NCBI GenBank assembly: GCA_025345505.1 | Contig: JANVCC010000011.1 | Span: 11,010,184 to 11,074,183, forward strand | Length of the DNA stretch: 64,000 nt | DNA from: Todiramphus chloris collaris | Taxonomy: Eukaryota > Chordata > Aves > Coraciiformes > Alcedinidae | Reading direction: 5' to 3' | Shown here: positions 23,667-36,590 of the stretch, one piece after another | Numbering within the stretch: the stretch's first letter is position 1 | Layout of the letters: every line of letters begins with the position of its first letter | Translations under genes and position numbers: made by a program | The notes under the pieces: model-generated | Told to the model about the DNA's origin: nothing | The model's database searches: none | What the model saw: the letters and a program-made list of their open reading frames with translations, nothing else

Positions 23667-24440
23667 ATAGAATCGTTTAGACTGGAAAAGGCTTTAAGAT
23701 AACTGTGTCTGTTAACCTAACACTGCCAAGTCCACCATTAACCATGTCTCTAAGTGCCACATTTACACATCTTTTAAATTCCTCCAGGGACAGGACACTG
23801 CCCTGGGCAAGCCTGTTCCAGGGCTTAACAATACTTTCAGTGAAGAATTTTTACCTAATATCCAATCTAAACATCCCCTGGCACAACTACAGACCATTTC
23901 CTCTTGTCCTGTTGCTTCAGAAAAGAGACCAACCCCCACCTTGATGCAACCTCCTTTCAGGTAGTTGTTGAGAGTGATAAGGTCTCCCCTGATCCTCCTT
24001 TTCTCCAGGCTAAACAACCCCAGTTCCCTCAGCTGCTCCTCATGACACTTGGTCTCTAGATCCCTTGTCAGCTTCTTTAGACACGCTCCAGCACCTCAGT
24101 GTCCTTCTTGTAGTGAGGGTCCCAAAACTGAACACCTTATTTGAGGTGTGGCCTCACCAGTGCTGAGTACAGGGGAACAATTGCTTCCCTGCTCCTGCTC
24201 ACCACACAATTTCTGATCCAGGCCAGGATGCTGTTGGCTGCCTTGTCCACCTGGGCACACTGCTGGCTCATGCTCAGAGGGATGTTGACCAACAGGTCCT
24301 TTTCCGCTGGGCAGGTTTCCAGCCACTCAGCCCCAAGCCTGTAGCATTCCCCAGGGCTGTTGTGACCGGAGTGCAGAACCTGGTACTTGGTCTTGTTGAA
24401 CCTCATATAAATGGCTTCAGGTGAGCCTTGCTTCTGTGAT
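23667..24440 (-). mobile_element. CR1 LINE, 5'-truncated, with ORF2 remnant
   Basis: On the minus strand, blocks resembling [32 protein letters not shown] and [17 protein letters not shown] (CR1 ORF2 C-terminus) are followed by [16 protein letters not shown] and the CR1 3' non-coding end, with a decayed 'atcatagaatc' terminus at 23667. It appears to be the same subfamily as the copy at 13.9 kb but in the opposite direction. The 5' edge is approximate. Confidence 0.92.
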
Positions 24441-25548
24441 GTGGTGCCCTCAGCTGCAGCTTCTTCAGTACAACTGTGTTTGCAAATCCCTTGCAAAACG
24501 ATGAATTAAGATTTTTCTTGTAATAATTGCAATGGGATTTTGAATTGCTTTTCTAACTTTAAAGCCATGATGCTAGTGTTTTACCAACACCCTTGGCATA
24601 ATTTTTAGCCTGCCCCTCCCTCAAGCATAGGAATGATAATAAATAGGGAGAGATTTAAAGGATTTAAATTGGATTTATCATTTTTCATTTTCTAGACTTA
24701 TACCCACCTTTTCAATGTCTCTTTTTGAGGAAGCAATCTGAACCCTTTGTTAGTTTAATAGGATTTGGCTAATATTACTGACCTTATCCCATCCTCAAGC
24801 TGGATTTCCACTGATCGTCTAAACAGATTTCCCTGACACTAAGGCAAATCCTCTCTGTAAACAGTTGTAGCTGCCTGAGACAAGATTTGCTACTGGTGCT
24901 TTCCCTTCACACAAGCAAGCTACGCCTGCTGAAACCCTCTCCTGAGATGAGGTGAGACAAGTGTGTGACTAAGTGCCAGCTGTCTGTTTGTTTTCTCTTT
25001 AAAATCATGTGGTTAATTCTAAATGTTCTTATCTTTCGTCTGTATTCTTCTGCCACCCAAGGCTGGGTGGAGAACCCCTGTAATTGTGTCACACCAAAAA
25101 ATACGCAGTGAGAGATGGTTAGTAAAATTTGACCTACCATCTTCCTCCCTGTCTGAATCCCTGTATTCCCAGGAAGATGTAGGGTGTGCAACAGCTGTCC
25201 CTATTCCTGAGCCACTTGCAGGGTTTTTTTTTCTTTTCTAGCTATTGGTAACAGTTGAAAATGGCAAAAAAGTGCAATGTCGTGCTCTGTCTGCTACTTG
25301 CATCTCTTTCTGTTTGCCCTATATTGTAAGCAGAAGAACACCTGGGTATGTATTCTACACTGCCCTGTCTTTCGAACATTTTTTAGCAGAGAACCAATAT
25401 GCATTTTGCTTTACTAGGACACATCAAAGGATATGCCATTTGTTAAATTTTGAAATTAATTATTAGAAGAGTACAATATTTCTCATGGAAAGAAAAAAAA
25501 AAAAGTCCTCAGCATCCCCCACGGTGCTCTCAAAATGCTAAATGCCTC

Positions 25549-25586
25549 TTTTTTTCTTCTTCTTCTTCTTCTTCCCCCCCCCCCCC
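25549..25586 (+). repeat. Polypyrimidine simple repeat: T run, (TTC)n, then C13
   Basis: A T run, about six TTC units and 13 consecutive C form an uninterrupted 38-base polypyrimidine tract. Such tracts can adopt triplex structures. Confidence 0.9.
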
Positions 25587-26139
25587 GGACAATGCATTTT
25601 GTTTGCCCCCAAGAAAAGCCTGTCTGGTCTGTCTGGGGTGGTTCTATACATCAGTAAGAGCTCAATGAAGGTAACTTGATTTTTTTTTTTGCAGCTAACA
25701 TGTTTAGCTTTTCAACTTGCACTTGCAGAAGTGGCTAACAGAGCAAGTGAAGGGAAGCTACCAGAGAAGTGTCAGTGAAGGCGGGCCAGTCACCAAGGGT
25801 AACAGCCGTAATTCTCCAGCAGCCTCAGTCTCAGAGGTTCCAGCACACCATCACTAGGATAGCAAAAGAGGCTGGAGTGTACATTTTTGCCATGATGGCA
25901 AATAGAGTTCATCCCTATTTAATTTATTTTCATTCTACAGTCTCTCCAGGGGCTTTAGTACTATACCTCGGGAAGGAACTTCATTACACGCATGAAGACA
26001 CATCACCGTATTTAATTCCCCACGCTGGTTAGAAAGGAAGTTTAAAAAAAACCCCAAACCAGCAAAAGAGTGTGATGAATTAATTGTGTGCACTCCCTCC
26101 TCCTCCTCCCTCTTCCCTTTCCAGGTTTCTTCACAGATG

Positions 26140-26620
26140 AGGAATTGAACGTAGCGCCCACGGGGTAAGGCAGTGGCTTCACAGATCACAGAGCTGCTGT
26201 CACAGATCATTGCTGAATGCTCAGTGACTCAGCCTAAGTATCCTCTAAAGGCTGAACCCGCTCTCTCTTCCTTTCTCCAAGGACCAGATGACCAGCAACG
26301 GGAACTCGAAGCATTCAGCCTAACATCCGAGCCATACAGGTGTCCTGAGAAACACGAAGGCGAGGAATTCCTATAGGCAGGCGCTGCAAGTCCGGACTTA
26401 TCCATAGGCAGTCCCCAGTCGAGCATGTGGCAGTCACTAGATGGCACACTTAAACAACTCTCAGCCACTTTCCCCCTTGCTCTGCTGGTGCTGGGGTGCA
26501 TCGGAGAGCTTTTCCCACGGGAGACAAGGGATTCTTTGATGCGCGGTCTCGGTCTGTGTATGTTGTATTTTTCTTGCGGTTTGCTGCCTTCACCGGTAAG
26601 CTTCCAATTTACTATTAGCA
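26140..26620. promoter_or_regulatory. CpG-enriched intergenic patch, candidate enhancer or promoter-exon
   Basis: CpG is clearly denser here than in the several kb on either side. It contains GTGACTCAGC (26224-26233), a fit to the AP-1/antioxidant-response core RTGACNNNGC. A hydrophobic open frame from the ATG at 26425 runs into CCG|GTAAGC near 26593, which would serve as a splice donor. Both strands are open for more than 300 bp. No protein family is recognised. It could be a distal enhancer, a non-coding RNA promoter or an old insertion. Confidence 0.3.
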
Positions 26621-29600
26621 CGCAAAGCTAATTTTCTTTGCCTTCAGTTGCAGCTAAGTTAGTATTGCCCTCTTTAATTTTTGGAGGACAGCTCTTTCTG
26701 GCTGCTTTGAGGAACGTCTCAAAAGTGCTATGAACCTGACCTGTGCCTCCAGCAGCAGGCATGCAACTGCAAGGTCAGGGGGATCTGTGTCTTATCTTGG
26801 GGGAAATAATGCATGGTGCAGCCCCTCTTTCATACTGTTGTGAAAGAACAGCATTTACAGAATAGTTGTATCCCTCCGGTCCTTTTCCTTAGGGTCCCCA
26901 AAATATGTAGTAGGAATTATGGTTATCATTGCTACCAGTAGCATAAGCAGTTAGAGTCAAAACTGGTTTACCTTCTAACCATCCCTATAGAGGAAAACAT
27001 AAACCAAATGAGGGCCGGGTGGCAGTTTCACTTGTTCTTGCTCAGATCCAACTGTATTAGTCCTGCCAGGTGGGCACTTTCTCCGTTACCACACAGCACA
27101 CCTTTGTGTTGGAAAAATCTCAATGAAGTTTCTCCTATCACACCTTTTGCTCTGACTTTCAGCCTTGCCAGCACAAGACTATTTAAGGGACATGAAGCTA
27201 TATACACATATAGCTTTTGAACCCTGCTCTCTAAGTGGAAGCACTGGTGCAGGGATCTGGGGCTGGTTCTCCAGCTTGTTTTGAAGTCCATCTTCTGCCT
27301 GGCACAAAGCAAACAGCTCCTCAGGGATGCATGTTTACAGCTTGCCAGACTGGATGTGTCTACAGTACCGTTTAAAATTGGATTAGCATTTGCGAAACAA
27401 ATAACCTAATTGTGTTTCTAATGATGCTTTAGGCTGCCCACAGGGCTGATCTCTGAGCTTTCCTGTGGATGTCTTTTGGGGGAAACTCAAGAGGGAGATG
27501 TGCTCCAGGAGTGCACCTAGTTGCACTGATGAGCTCCAGGAGTGCTCCTCAGTTGCCATCAGGCTTTCAATCCAAAGGTCCAGCCTAGAGCTAGGCCAAA
27601 ATGTGAATAATGGAGATACCAAGTCCTCAAAACAAACCATTGCACTGTACAGATATGCCTGTATGGTGCCACACTACCTGCTCAGTGTATGTGGAGATAC
27701 TGTTCCTGATGCTTAATGTGGAATCTGCCCTAGGCTTCATTTGGAGACAGTCCTTGAATTTGTCTGTTAGCTATCTCTACACTATTTGTTGTTTTCTTCA
27801 AATTGAAGCTTTTAGAGAGTTTTGCTGTCAATTACAGAGAACTTGCCTGCAGTGTGATATTTTCCTTTCCTTCTTTCTCCTGTATGAAGCACCTGTCATG
27901 ACTGTCCCAGGGATTTGTTCTGCAGTGTTGGTGGACATGGTACCAGACACAGGAAAAATTCTGTACTATACAGAGAAGTAACATAACTTACTGCTCTACC
28001 CAATAGTCTGTGCTGCCCAGGCATGCTGCAGTTTGCCATCTAGGAGGATTCAGTCATACAGGGTAGCTGTTTTCAACCTTGCTGGTTTTTACCTTATCTT
28101 TCTGGTTTGGAATAGGATGTATAAAATCCAAGCTCAATGTGCCCTCTAGTGAGAGTTTATTCCTTCTTTCTTCTGGTTAAAGAGGCACTGTCAGAATTCA
28201 ATGTCCTAATTTGTTCTCCCTTTAAATTTGTCTAGAGAGTGCCTGATAATACCACTTATTGGGGGAGGGGGGATTTTTCACAGCAACCCCTTCTCTTAGA
28301 CAGCAATACTATCTAATGATGTATGTTATCCATCTCTGTGGATTGGTGGTACCTGGTAACTTCAGGCCTTGAAGTCTTACTGTGTGGCAAGAAGAAATGA
28401 AGCAGGGGCAGAGGGAGAGGAGGAATAGAGCCACGACTAGCGCTTACACCTGCAACCTTTTCTCAGTGGGTCGTTTTTCCTTGGGAACCTTCTACTGTGC
28501 CAAAAGACTGCAAGGTTTAAAAACATATAGCAAGTATTTTTTATCAACTAATGCATACAGTACATAGGTACAAATATCAGGCTACTCACTTAAATATTAA
28601 CTTCTACTTACATACTTAATACTTAGCTGAGTAGTCTGTACTTACAAGTATTACTGGGCAGGCAGGCAGCTATTGGTCAGGAGGGGAAGTTTTCACTTCC
28701 ATGGCTCTTTGAAAAGGATCGTGAGTCCTCACCCAGCTGAGCTGCTGTTTGCTGAGTCTCTGTGTAGTGGGTCTTGCCTTCTTTCTTTGGGTGTTGCATC
28801 TTTCCTCCCTCCCCAGTATTTTCCAGCTATCGTGAACTGCCTCTACAATTTCACATCTACCTCTGTACTTACTTCCATGTGGTTTCAGCTTACGCTCGCT
28901 CTTTCAGTTGGACAACAACTTTCTAAGCAAAACTCAGCCAAGGTATTGCAGCTGTGCCACAGCAAAAGGGTCACAGGCACAGGAACATCTGGGCTGCTGT
29001 TCAGCATTTGAAATTTAGCTGCACATTCCCACCAGAACAAAAGTAATGCCATAATGTTGTTCTCTATTGTGACATCTAGACCGGTGTCATACTGATTATT
29101 AGCATTGGCTTTTTAAGATTATGATTAAGGCAGGTTAGACTACTAGCTCTCTGCATATACCGGTACTGTCGTGAAGCTCAGGCTCAACAGCTCATCATAA
29201 CACCAGCAACAGAGTCCTTGAACTAACCATTGATTATATCACAGAAAGTCTTTCAAATAAACACACTGGGTTCGATTTTTGAAAAAAAAATATTCTAGTG
29301 ATAGAAAATGTACCCCAGGCTCAGCTAGAGCATCCTGATGGTTTCTTTAGCACCTTAAGAATGACCAAGTGCACCAGAATGTTTTCAGCAAGACATGCTG
29401 GTTTTGAAATATGCTGTAAAAGACCTGAACAGCAAATTTTGTGGTGGGGTCTTTTGTAGAGAACAAAGAGAATATTAGAGTCTACTTTTTGAAAGTTCAG
29501 ACATATGGGAAGAACAAGCCTTTTGGATAGCAGAACAGAAAAGCCCCCAGGTATCTGATAACTAAAAGAAGCACTTACTTATCACAAGTCACACATATGG

Positions 29601-32600
29601 AGAATGAAGAATGTCATCTTGGTGAGGCAGCTGGAAAAAAAACCTCTTTGATTTGCTGTTTAATCAGAATGTACTGCAGGGAAATCAATACAAGGATAAT
29701 CTCATTTGCTATTTATTTCTGGCTCATATTTTCACAGGCTTGGAAATAAGCATTTCATCAGTTATCTACTCTGGAGAAGAAAGGCATGAATTTCAACACC
29801 TCTGCTATTTTTGTCTGCAAAATATTCAAATTTGTTTCTGCAGAAGCTATGGGCAGCAGTGGGGGACATTTATTTAAAGAAATTTGGAACAATGGATCAC
29901 TAGTGATTAAAATAGAAATGGAAATTACATTCTGGATGCAGGAGGCAAATGAGTATTGCATTTACAATACCTCAGCATTTAGCATGTGTGAATCATTCCC
30001 AAGCAGTTGCATTTTGGAAATTTTGAAACCTGGTTGATTTGAAAAATGCAGATTCAAGCTCCTCATTTTATGCTAATGTGAATAGGTGAAGGAGAACACC
30101 AGTTTGTTGAAAATGGGGAATTAGCATGTGAATGGGGAGTATTGGACTTTTTCCTCTTGAAAAGGCAGCTTTCAAAGTAGAAGCTAGGATTTGAATCTCA
30201 TACTGTGATTTTTCTCTTTTCAAATCCCCAAATCATGTTACTTGTAGTGGATTAACAGCCTTTGAGTCTGTACCCCATCAGGCTACAGGTGCTGTCATTT
30301 TAACTAACAAACAGCCATAATTTACAAGTCTAATGATCAATGAACCGACCTGTTTTCTCTCCTCCTTCCTAATTCTTCTTTTGGGTCTCAGTTTTAGTTT
30401 TCAGGACTGATGGTTCTAAAAATACTTGCAAAGAAAGAATCTGACTGGTAGACCTGCCTGGACTCCCTCCTTCCTCGTCAAAACCATTTTTTTTTCAGAG
30501 GACTGCATTGTCAGCCTCGCCAGAGAGGTTTGCCTTTCATGCTGATGTATTCCTTGTGAACAGAACAAGCTTGCAGCAGTGTGTTGCTGAGTAAGCTGGA
30601 TTGCAGTGACAAAGGAGATTTGGTGCCTACTGGAAGGAAAAGACTTGTGGAGATAGTTTCAGGAATGTTTCCAGCACAAACGGCCATCCACATGTCTAAA
30701 ATCTCATAGGTCAAACAGCCTAGTCCTGTACTGAAACGTGTCAAGCCACCTTCAGCAGAGACTGTGATGGATGTTCTTTGCTCACATCAAGTAAAAACTC
30801 AGGAATCTCTGCTGTGAAAGTAATTCTCCAATTAAAGAAAATGTTTGTCTTTTGAGGTCCTCTCTTTCCCCCACCTCCATCCCCCCAGATTAGCCACAGT
30901 AACCTGCTCTGCATTTCAAACACCTGCTTGCATTTGTGTGATGGTGCGCGTGTTCGCTTTCCTTCATTACACTTTATTTACCTTTGATTAATCATTAAAG
31001 GAAAAGAAAACCATTGTAGCTAATGCCTCCTTTAGCAGAGGATGGAGCTTGCAGAAAGTCTGCTCTGGTGGCATGACAGTCCTGCCTCTGCTAGCACCAG
31101 AGCTGGACCACTCTGGGCTGCTCTTGAGCCGAGTCCTGCAAATACTTGATACTCTGTTCTCTGCCCTACCCAGCTTGCTTTCATCTGCAAACACGTTCAC
31201 ATGATTTTGAAAACAATGTTTTATTTGACAATAACATGGAGATTTTTCAGTTTTAGTCCTCTTATTTGTTTGGGGTAGTGACAGTAGCCTTCTCATGAAG
31301 TAACACTAATCTGAGCTCCATAGCAACTGGATGTTCCCACTGCAGTGGCAGAGAGTGGTGGCTAAAATCCATGTCTGCTGCACTGCCAGTTGGAAAGGTA
31401 GCAGCAGGTGCAGTTATATTATGCTGGTTTAAAGGTTATAAAGCTCTTCTTTCTCCTGGCAGTGTCAATGTTTGCCTTTCTGACTAAATGACTGACTCTT
31501 TGATGCAATAGCTGCTTTGCTCTGTAGGGGGGAATAAAAGTCACTCAATAAAACAAGTGTTTACAGTCATAAGATTACAAAGGTTGTTTGTTTTTGTTTG
31601 TTTTTAAAACGGATGTGTACTTCTCTTGATTGCCCTACTGGGCAATAAACATTTTCTAATCAGTTCAGTGAAAATTTTGATTGATACAGGACTGGTGTTG
31701 GTGCTGCCTTGTAATGAGATGATGTGTCTCCCAAAAGGATTTCTCATAGGACACCTGTATGTATTCTTCCCAAGGGAAGGCAATTTGGGTGGTAGCTAGT
31801 GGGAGAAAACATGCGATTTTTCAGTTCAAGTCACCCTGACCATCCCTTGAAAGCTGTAACTGGTGTCATGTTCCTAAGTCTGCTTTACAGTGGGCTGATT
31901 TCTATGAACTCCCACCTGACGCCTGCATCAGAGAATCAGAAAGCTACTGCTACAGTTACAGTCAGGATGTGCTTAAAGGCTGAATAAATCTCACACTGAG
32001 CTGAAAGGAGTGGCTCTACTATTAACCTGGTTCCTTCTCAGCTCTGGAGATGATCTGTCACGTCTTCTCTTCATGGTTTTGGTGAGGAGCAGGGAAGCAG
32101 GAGCACTTCTCTGCTTCTGCAGATTAACTGCCTAAACTGCAGCAAGGCAAGGAGGCATACTTGGGAAAGGGAGCAGGGCAGGTGAGACAGCCCCTCGCTG
32201 CAGATGCAGTGCTTGTGGCAAGGTGTGAGCCTGATACAGCCACAGCCTCCAGCTCTACTTTTCACTTTTTAGACCAAGAGGCTCAAAATTAGGTGATATA
32301 GCAAAGTCAAGCTGTTTGCAGACAGCACTCCATGACAACTCAGGACTGGCTTTTCTAGAACCATTAACTTCTGGGCGCCCTTTGATTCTTAAACCTGAGC
32401 ATTAGCGAGGCAGGTGAGTGTCTTTCAGCTGAGGCCAGGATAGAGTCTTCTTCAGAGCTGTCTCAGCTTCCTTCCTTGAAATTGTTTACCAAGATATGTC
32501 CCAAGCAAATTTTCTCTCTCATTAATATTATTATTAGGAGCTCCTTTTGGTTTTTCAGTGTGGCAAGTCAGAATCCTTTACTGTATTGAGCTGAACATTT

Positions 32601-32974
32601 TACGTGCCCTTTTCATCCACATCCTGCAAGCACACATGCTTACACAGATGTGCCTCACACTTGTCTTTGTCTATATGAACCTACACTAAATCATAAAGAT
32701 TAAGTGGAAAGTCTCTATTTTACTAAAAATAAACAGAAGCCTCTGTGATACCAGTATATATGGCCAGGAGATATTTTGGCAACACAATTTCATAAAAAGT
32801 GTTTGTCAAAAATTGAGATGTCGAAAGACATACATTAATTTTAAGCAAATACCTTGATGGAGGGAATGGGCTGGGACAACAAATAAATAGGGGAATATCT
32901 ACCAAAAAAATCTCAATGTTAATGCTGAGTAACAATAAATATGAAAATCAACTTCATAAATCCTATTCTATGAT

Positions 32975-33582
32975 CACAGGATCTGATCATTCTATGATCA
33001 GGATCTGATCACAGACTGGTTGAGGTTGGAAGAGACTTCTAGAGGTCATCTGGTCTGACACTTCTGCTTGAATGGGGCCACCTGCAGCTGGTTGACAGAG
33101 ACTATGTTCAGGTGTCTTTGAGTATCTCCGAGGAGAGACACTCCACAACTTCCCTGGTCAACCCATGCAAGGTCTTGGTCACCCCCATAATGAAAAAGTG
33201 TTTCCTGATGTTCAAAGGGACCCGCCAGTGTTTCAGTTTATGCCCATTGCCTCTGAGTCTGTCACTGGGCACAACTGGAAAGAGGCTGGCTCCGTAGTCT
33301 GCACCCTGCCTTCAGGTATTCATGTACATTAGAATACCCCTGAACCTTCTCTTCTCCAGGCAGGATAGTCCCAGCTCTCTCAGGCTGTCTTTGCAGAAGA
33401 GATGCTCTTTCATTGGTCACTTCATTATCTTTGTGGCCTTTCACTGGACTCCCTCCAGTTATGTCCATGTCTCTCTTGTACTGTGGAGCCCAGAACTGGA
33501 AACAGCACTTCAGGTGTAGCCTCACCAGTGCTGAACAGTGGGGGAGAATCACTCACCTGTACCTGCTGGCGATGCTGACAAT
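32975..33582 (-). mobile_element. CR1 LINE, older subfamily, 5'-truncated
   Basis: The minus strand gives a degraded ORF2 end resembling CSALVRLHLKC-FQFWAPQYKRDMD, then the CR1 3' region with 'gaggttggaagagacttct' in reverse sense. The 3' terminus carries two copies of a GGATCTGATCA-containing unit at about 32975-33015 in place of the usual 'attctatg' repeat. Frames are broken. Confidence 0.9.
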
Positions 33583-34972
33583 AATCAGAGCAACTGAAAT
33601 ATTTATTTTCACAAATAAAATTATTTAGAAGGACAATACTAAATAATTTTTGCAGAAGAAAAACATTTTACATTTAGGTTTTCTGATAACTTATTGAAAT
33701 CAAACCTGCAAGATCAGACTTGCAGCTATGATACTCATGAGATGTGATTTGTAAGGGAGATGTAGCTTGAATGAAAAGGACAGGAAATATCTTAGAAATG
33801 GTGTGTATCGCCTAATGTTTCTACAGTCAGAATCTAATACCTTACTGACCATGACTGCAGCATTTCTAGAACATTTCACACACGTAGTAGTCATGTAATC
33901 ATTTTGTGTCACTTATTTCTGTGGGAAGGAAAGGGGCTCAGTTTCTCTTGTACAGTAAGGTATTTCCTGGGGAGGAACAGTATTTAATAATCTTATGGCA
34001 TTAACTTTTCAGCTGTTACTGAATATCAGCAAAAACATTTCTCATGTAAAAATATAAGCTACAGTAAATTAATTGAAGTCTGATCTTCACAGGTGAAAAA
34101 TTATACACTAGGTCTAAGTGTGACAACCAGTGAGTTGGGAGACAAAAGCAAAACACTTGAAAAATACAGCCTTACACCTAGGAGTGTTATCCTTCCCTTC
34201 ACTGTGCCTGCCTCAGAAAGATTATTTTTCATGTTAACAGAATTGGACTCCAGCTTTCACTTAGATACATTAAAAAAAGATAGTGAGGAGTGACGTTAGT
34301 CCCCTTATGACCCTCTTGGAGTGATATGGAAGTACCAAGCAAAGGACTCCTTCCAGCGCTGCTTTATCTCACGTGACTGTTTGTCTCCAGGCTGCCTAGA
34401 ATCTTTCTGTAGAGAAGAAGCACAGCTCATATTTGACATTATATCTTATCTGGAAGCAAGTGATTCAACAGTTGTGCTCCTTTAAGGGTAACAGCTGTAA
34501 TACAAACAAGACATTGTCCCTTTGAGCTATAGACTATAGATACCTAGGCCTACTTGTGCTGTACCTTCTGTCATGAGTGTACCTGATTAACCTATTTTTT
34601 TCCTTTCCCCTCATGTAGAAAAGCTGTCTTGTATTTGTATCTTATTCATTATGCATGTGTAACATCACACTACCAGAAGTCAGTACTGGTCAGGTGCTTA
34701 AGGGATGGTGAACATCTGCTGAACACAACTGAAAATGGCTTCTAAAGGCAGGCATTCAGCAGCCTTAGTAATAAAAATGGTCTGTGCCCTTCATTCTGCT
34801 TTTTGCTGTGCCTATCACACAACACTCCCAGCTTCAGCTGAGGAGAAAAACATTAAAACTACAGGGATGTGGAAATGTTGTTAGTCAAGGAGGGCGTGTG
34901 ACACCCTCATGTTTAGTATTCAGTTCCTTAATGAAGTGTAAAGATGACTTTGGACCACCAGTAATTCCATTC

Positions 34973-35001
34973 TTATCCATGTCCACATCCATATCCATAT
35001 C
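34973..35001 (+). repeat. Degenerate TCCATA-type hexamer repeat
   Basis: Short tandem units TCCATG, TCCACA, TCCATA and TCCATA, about 29 bases in all. Confidence 0.7.
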
Positions 35002-36495
35002 TAATCTTTCAAAGCTAATCCATCCTACAACAAATGTGTAGACCTGAGTGATGGTGAAATGTGGAGAAAGTAAGACTTCCAGGTAGTAAGGTCTCTGCAC
35101 AGAATCCATTTTTTCACCTGAGAATGACATTTTATTACTCCTGTTATCTCAAAGTGCAGATGTACGAGCAAACACTGAAGCAAAAGTTTTCTCCTCACCC
35201 ACGAAGTTCTCAGGTTATGTCTTCCCACTGGTCATCAGAGTAATTTGCAAAGCAAGTGGCACACTATGTTTAGTATGTAGAAGAGTTGAAAAAATATTTG
35301 TTTCTCTTCCTAAATGACAGTATTTTCCAGCCATGTTCTTTGATGAGGTTCTCTATAGATACCTACTGTTGCTAAACAGTACTCCTGAAAAGCCACCAGC
35401 TGTTGGCAGCTGGCCTTCAAGCCTGAATTGAGGCCTACTATATTTCCCAGGATCAGATGCATGGATATACCAAGCGATCACGATGTATTTACTTCTCCCC
35501 TGAACTATGTATATAAAGACAAATTAAAATGTGGTGGGATTCTTATTTGGCGTTGGTCTTGAGCTTCACTATAGGCACAAATCTGAGCAACCACATCTTG
35601 ATGCGACTCCCTACTGTTTAGAGGTACTGGAAACCAGGAGGATCATGATGCATGAACAGCTCTACAATACCTACCAGAAAAGCTTAACTTTAACTAAAAA
35701 CTAGTGCTTTTGTAACCCTGACAAGGGTTTCTTCTATTAGTGAAGAGACACAATCTTCCTTTAAAGGTTCTTTCTCCTTTGCAGAACTTTGTCTACTGGA
35801 AGTTATTCTTAGGGCTAATTTGTTAAAAGGTACAAAAGTATGTTCAAAGCCCAGGATGTCACAGAAAGGTTAAAGATGACATTTAACTCATGCTATGTAA
35901 GCCATCTCAGTTTCTTTACTGTGCACTTCCAAATCAGTAACAAACAAACCAAATAATTAATATGAAAATGGGAACAATAAAAGCTTATTGGTTGAATAAA
36001 TGCAGAAAAGTCTTTTTAACAGAGAAACTGGAGAAACCACAATCATTAGTTTAAACTTCCCATAGGCTCAAGTTAAGACTAAATACCCCACCACTTTATG
36101 TGTAAATGTCTAGAGCTGAAAAAGCCCAACGAACAGTAAGAACCACGGGTTAATAAAACCATCAGGTCAGACAAACCTGATACCCAAACCCACTGTAATT
36201 GCGTGTACGTTATATAAAGGCGTTCTAGTGCATGTAATGCTTATTGATTTCGGAGAAGCACTTGATATGATACTGAATTATAAAACTTCCAGCATTTGGT
36301 GCATCAGATACTAGGAAATATCATAATAGGGTGAAAAGGAGAGTGATCGATGCAGAGGAACAAAGTGATGTATCACTGCATCCTCAGAGGGCAGAGCTGA
36401 TATTGGAACAGAGACTCTGCTCTCAGCCCATTTTATACTGCCAAGATCTGGGAGAGGAGGCAATCAGAAAATGCACTTGTGCTTCCCTAAAATTT

Positions 36496-36590
36496 CTTTC
36501 TTTTGTTGTTGTTGGTTTTGAGGTTGGCTTTTTTGGTGTTGTTTTTGTTGTTTGGTTTGGTTTTGGTTGGCTGGGGTATTTTTTGGAGAG
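36496..36590 (+). repeat. T/G-rich low-complexity tract (TTTGG/TTGTTG)n
   Basis: A stretch built almost only of T and G, with TTG, TTTGG and TTTTGG units. It gives an aromatic- and glycine-rich open frame on + and a Lys/Thr/Pro-rich frame on the minus strand; neither looks like a real protein. Confidence 0.85.

Larger units (their letters stand above)
24441..32974. other. Intergenic sequence without a recognised gene
   Basis: About 8.5 kb. It contains a TTC/C-run simple repeat near 25.55 kb and the CpG-enriched patch at 26.14-26.62 kb, listed separately. No exon, RNA gene or further CR1 copy is recognised in the rest. Confidence 0.55.

Noticed and set aside
24137-24496. A 119-codon minus-strand ORF as a possible gene
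   Set aside because: Its C-terminal two thirds are the CR1 reverse-transcriptase ORF2 end; it is a transposon remnant.
26229-26621. A 130-codon minus-strand ORF across the CpG-enriched patch
   Set aside because: No family similarity and no start context; it is kept only as part of the patch described under findings.
29271-29290. GGTTCGATTT, resembling a tRNA T-loop
   Set aside because: No acceptor stem, anticodon arm or A-box could be found at the right spacing.
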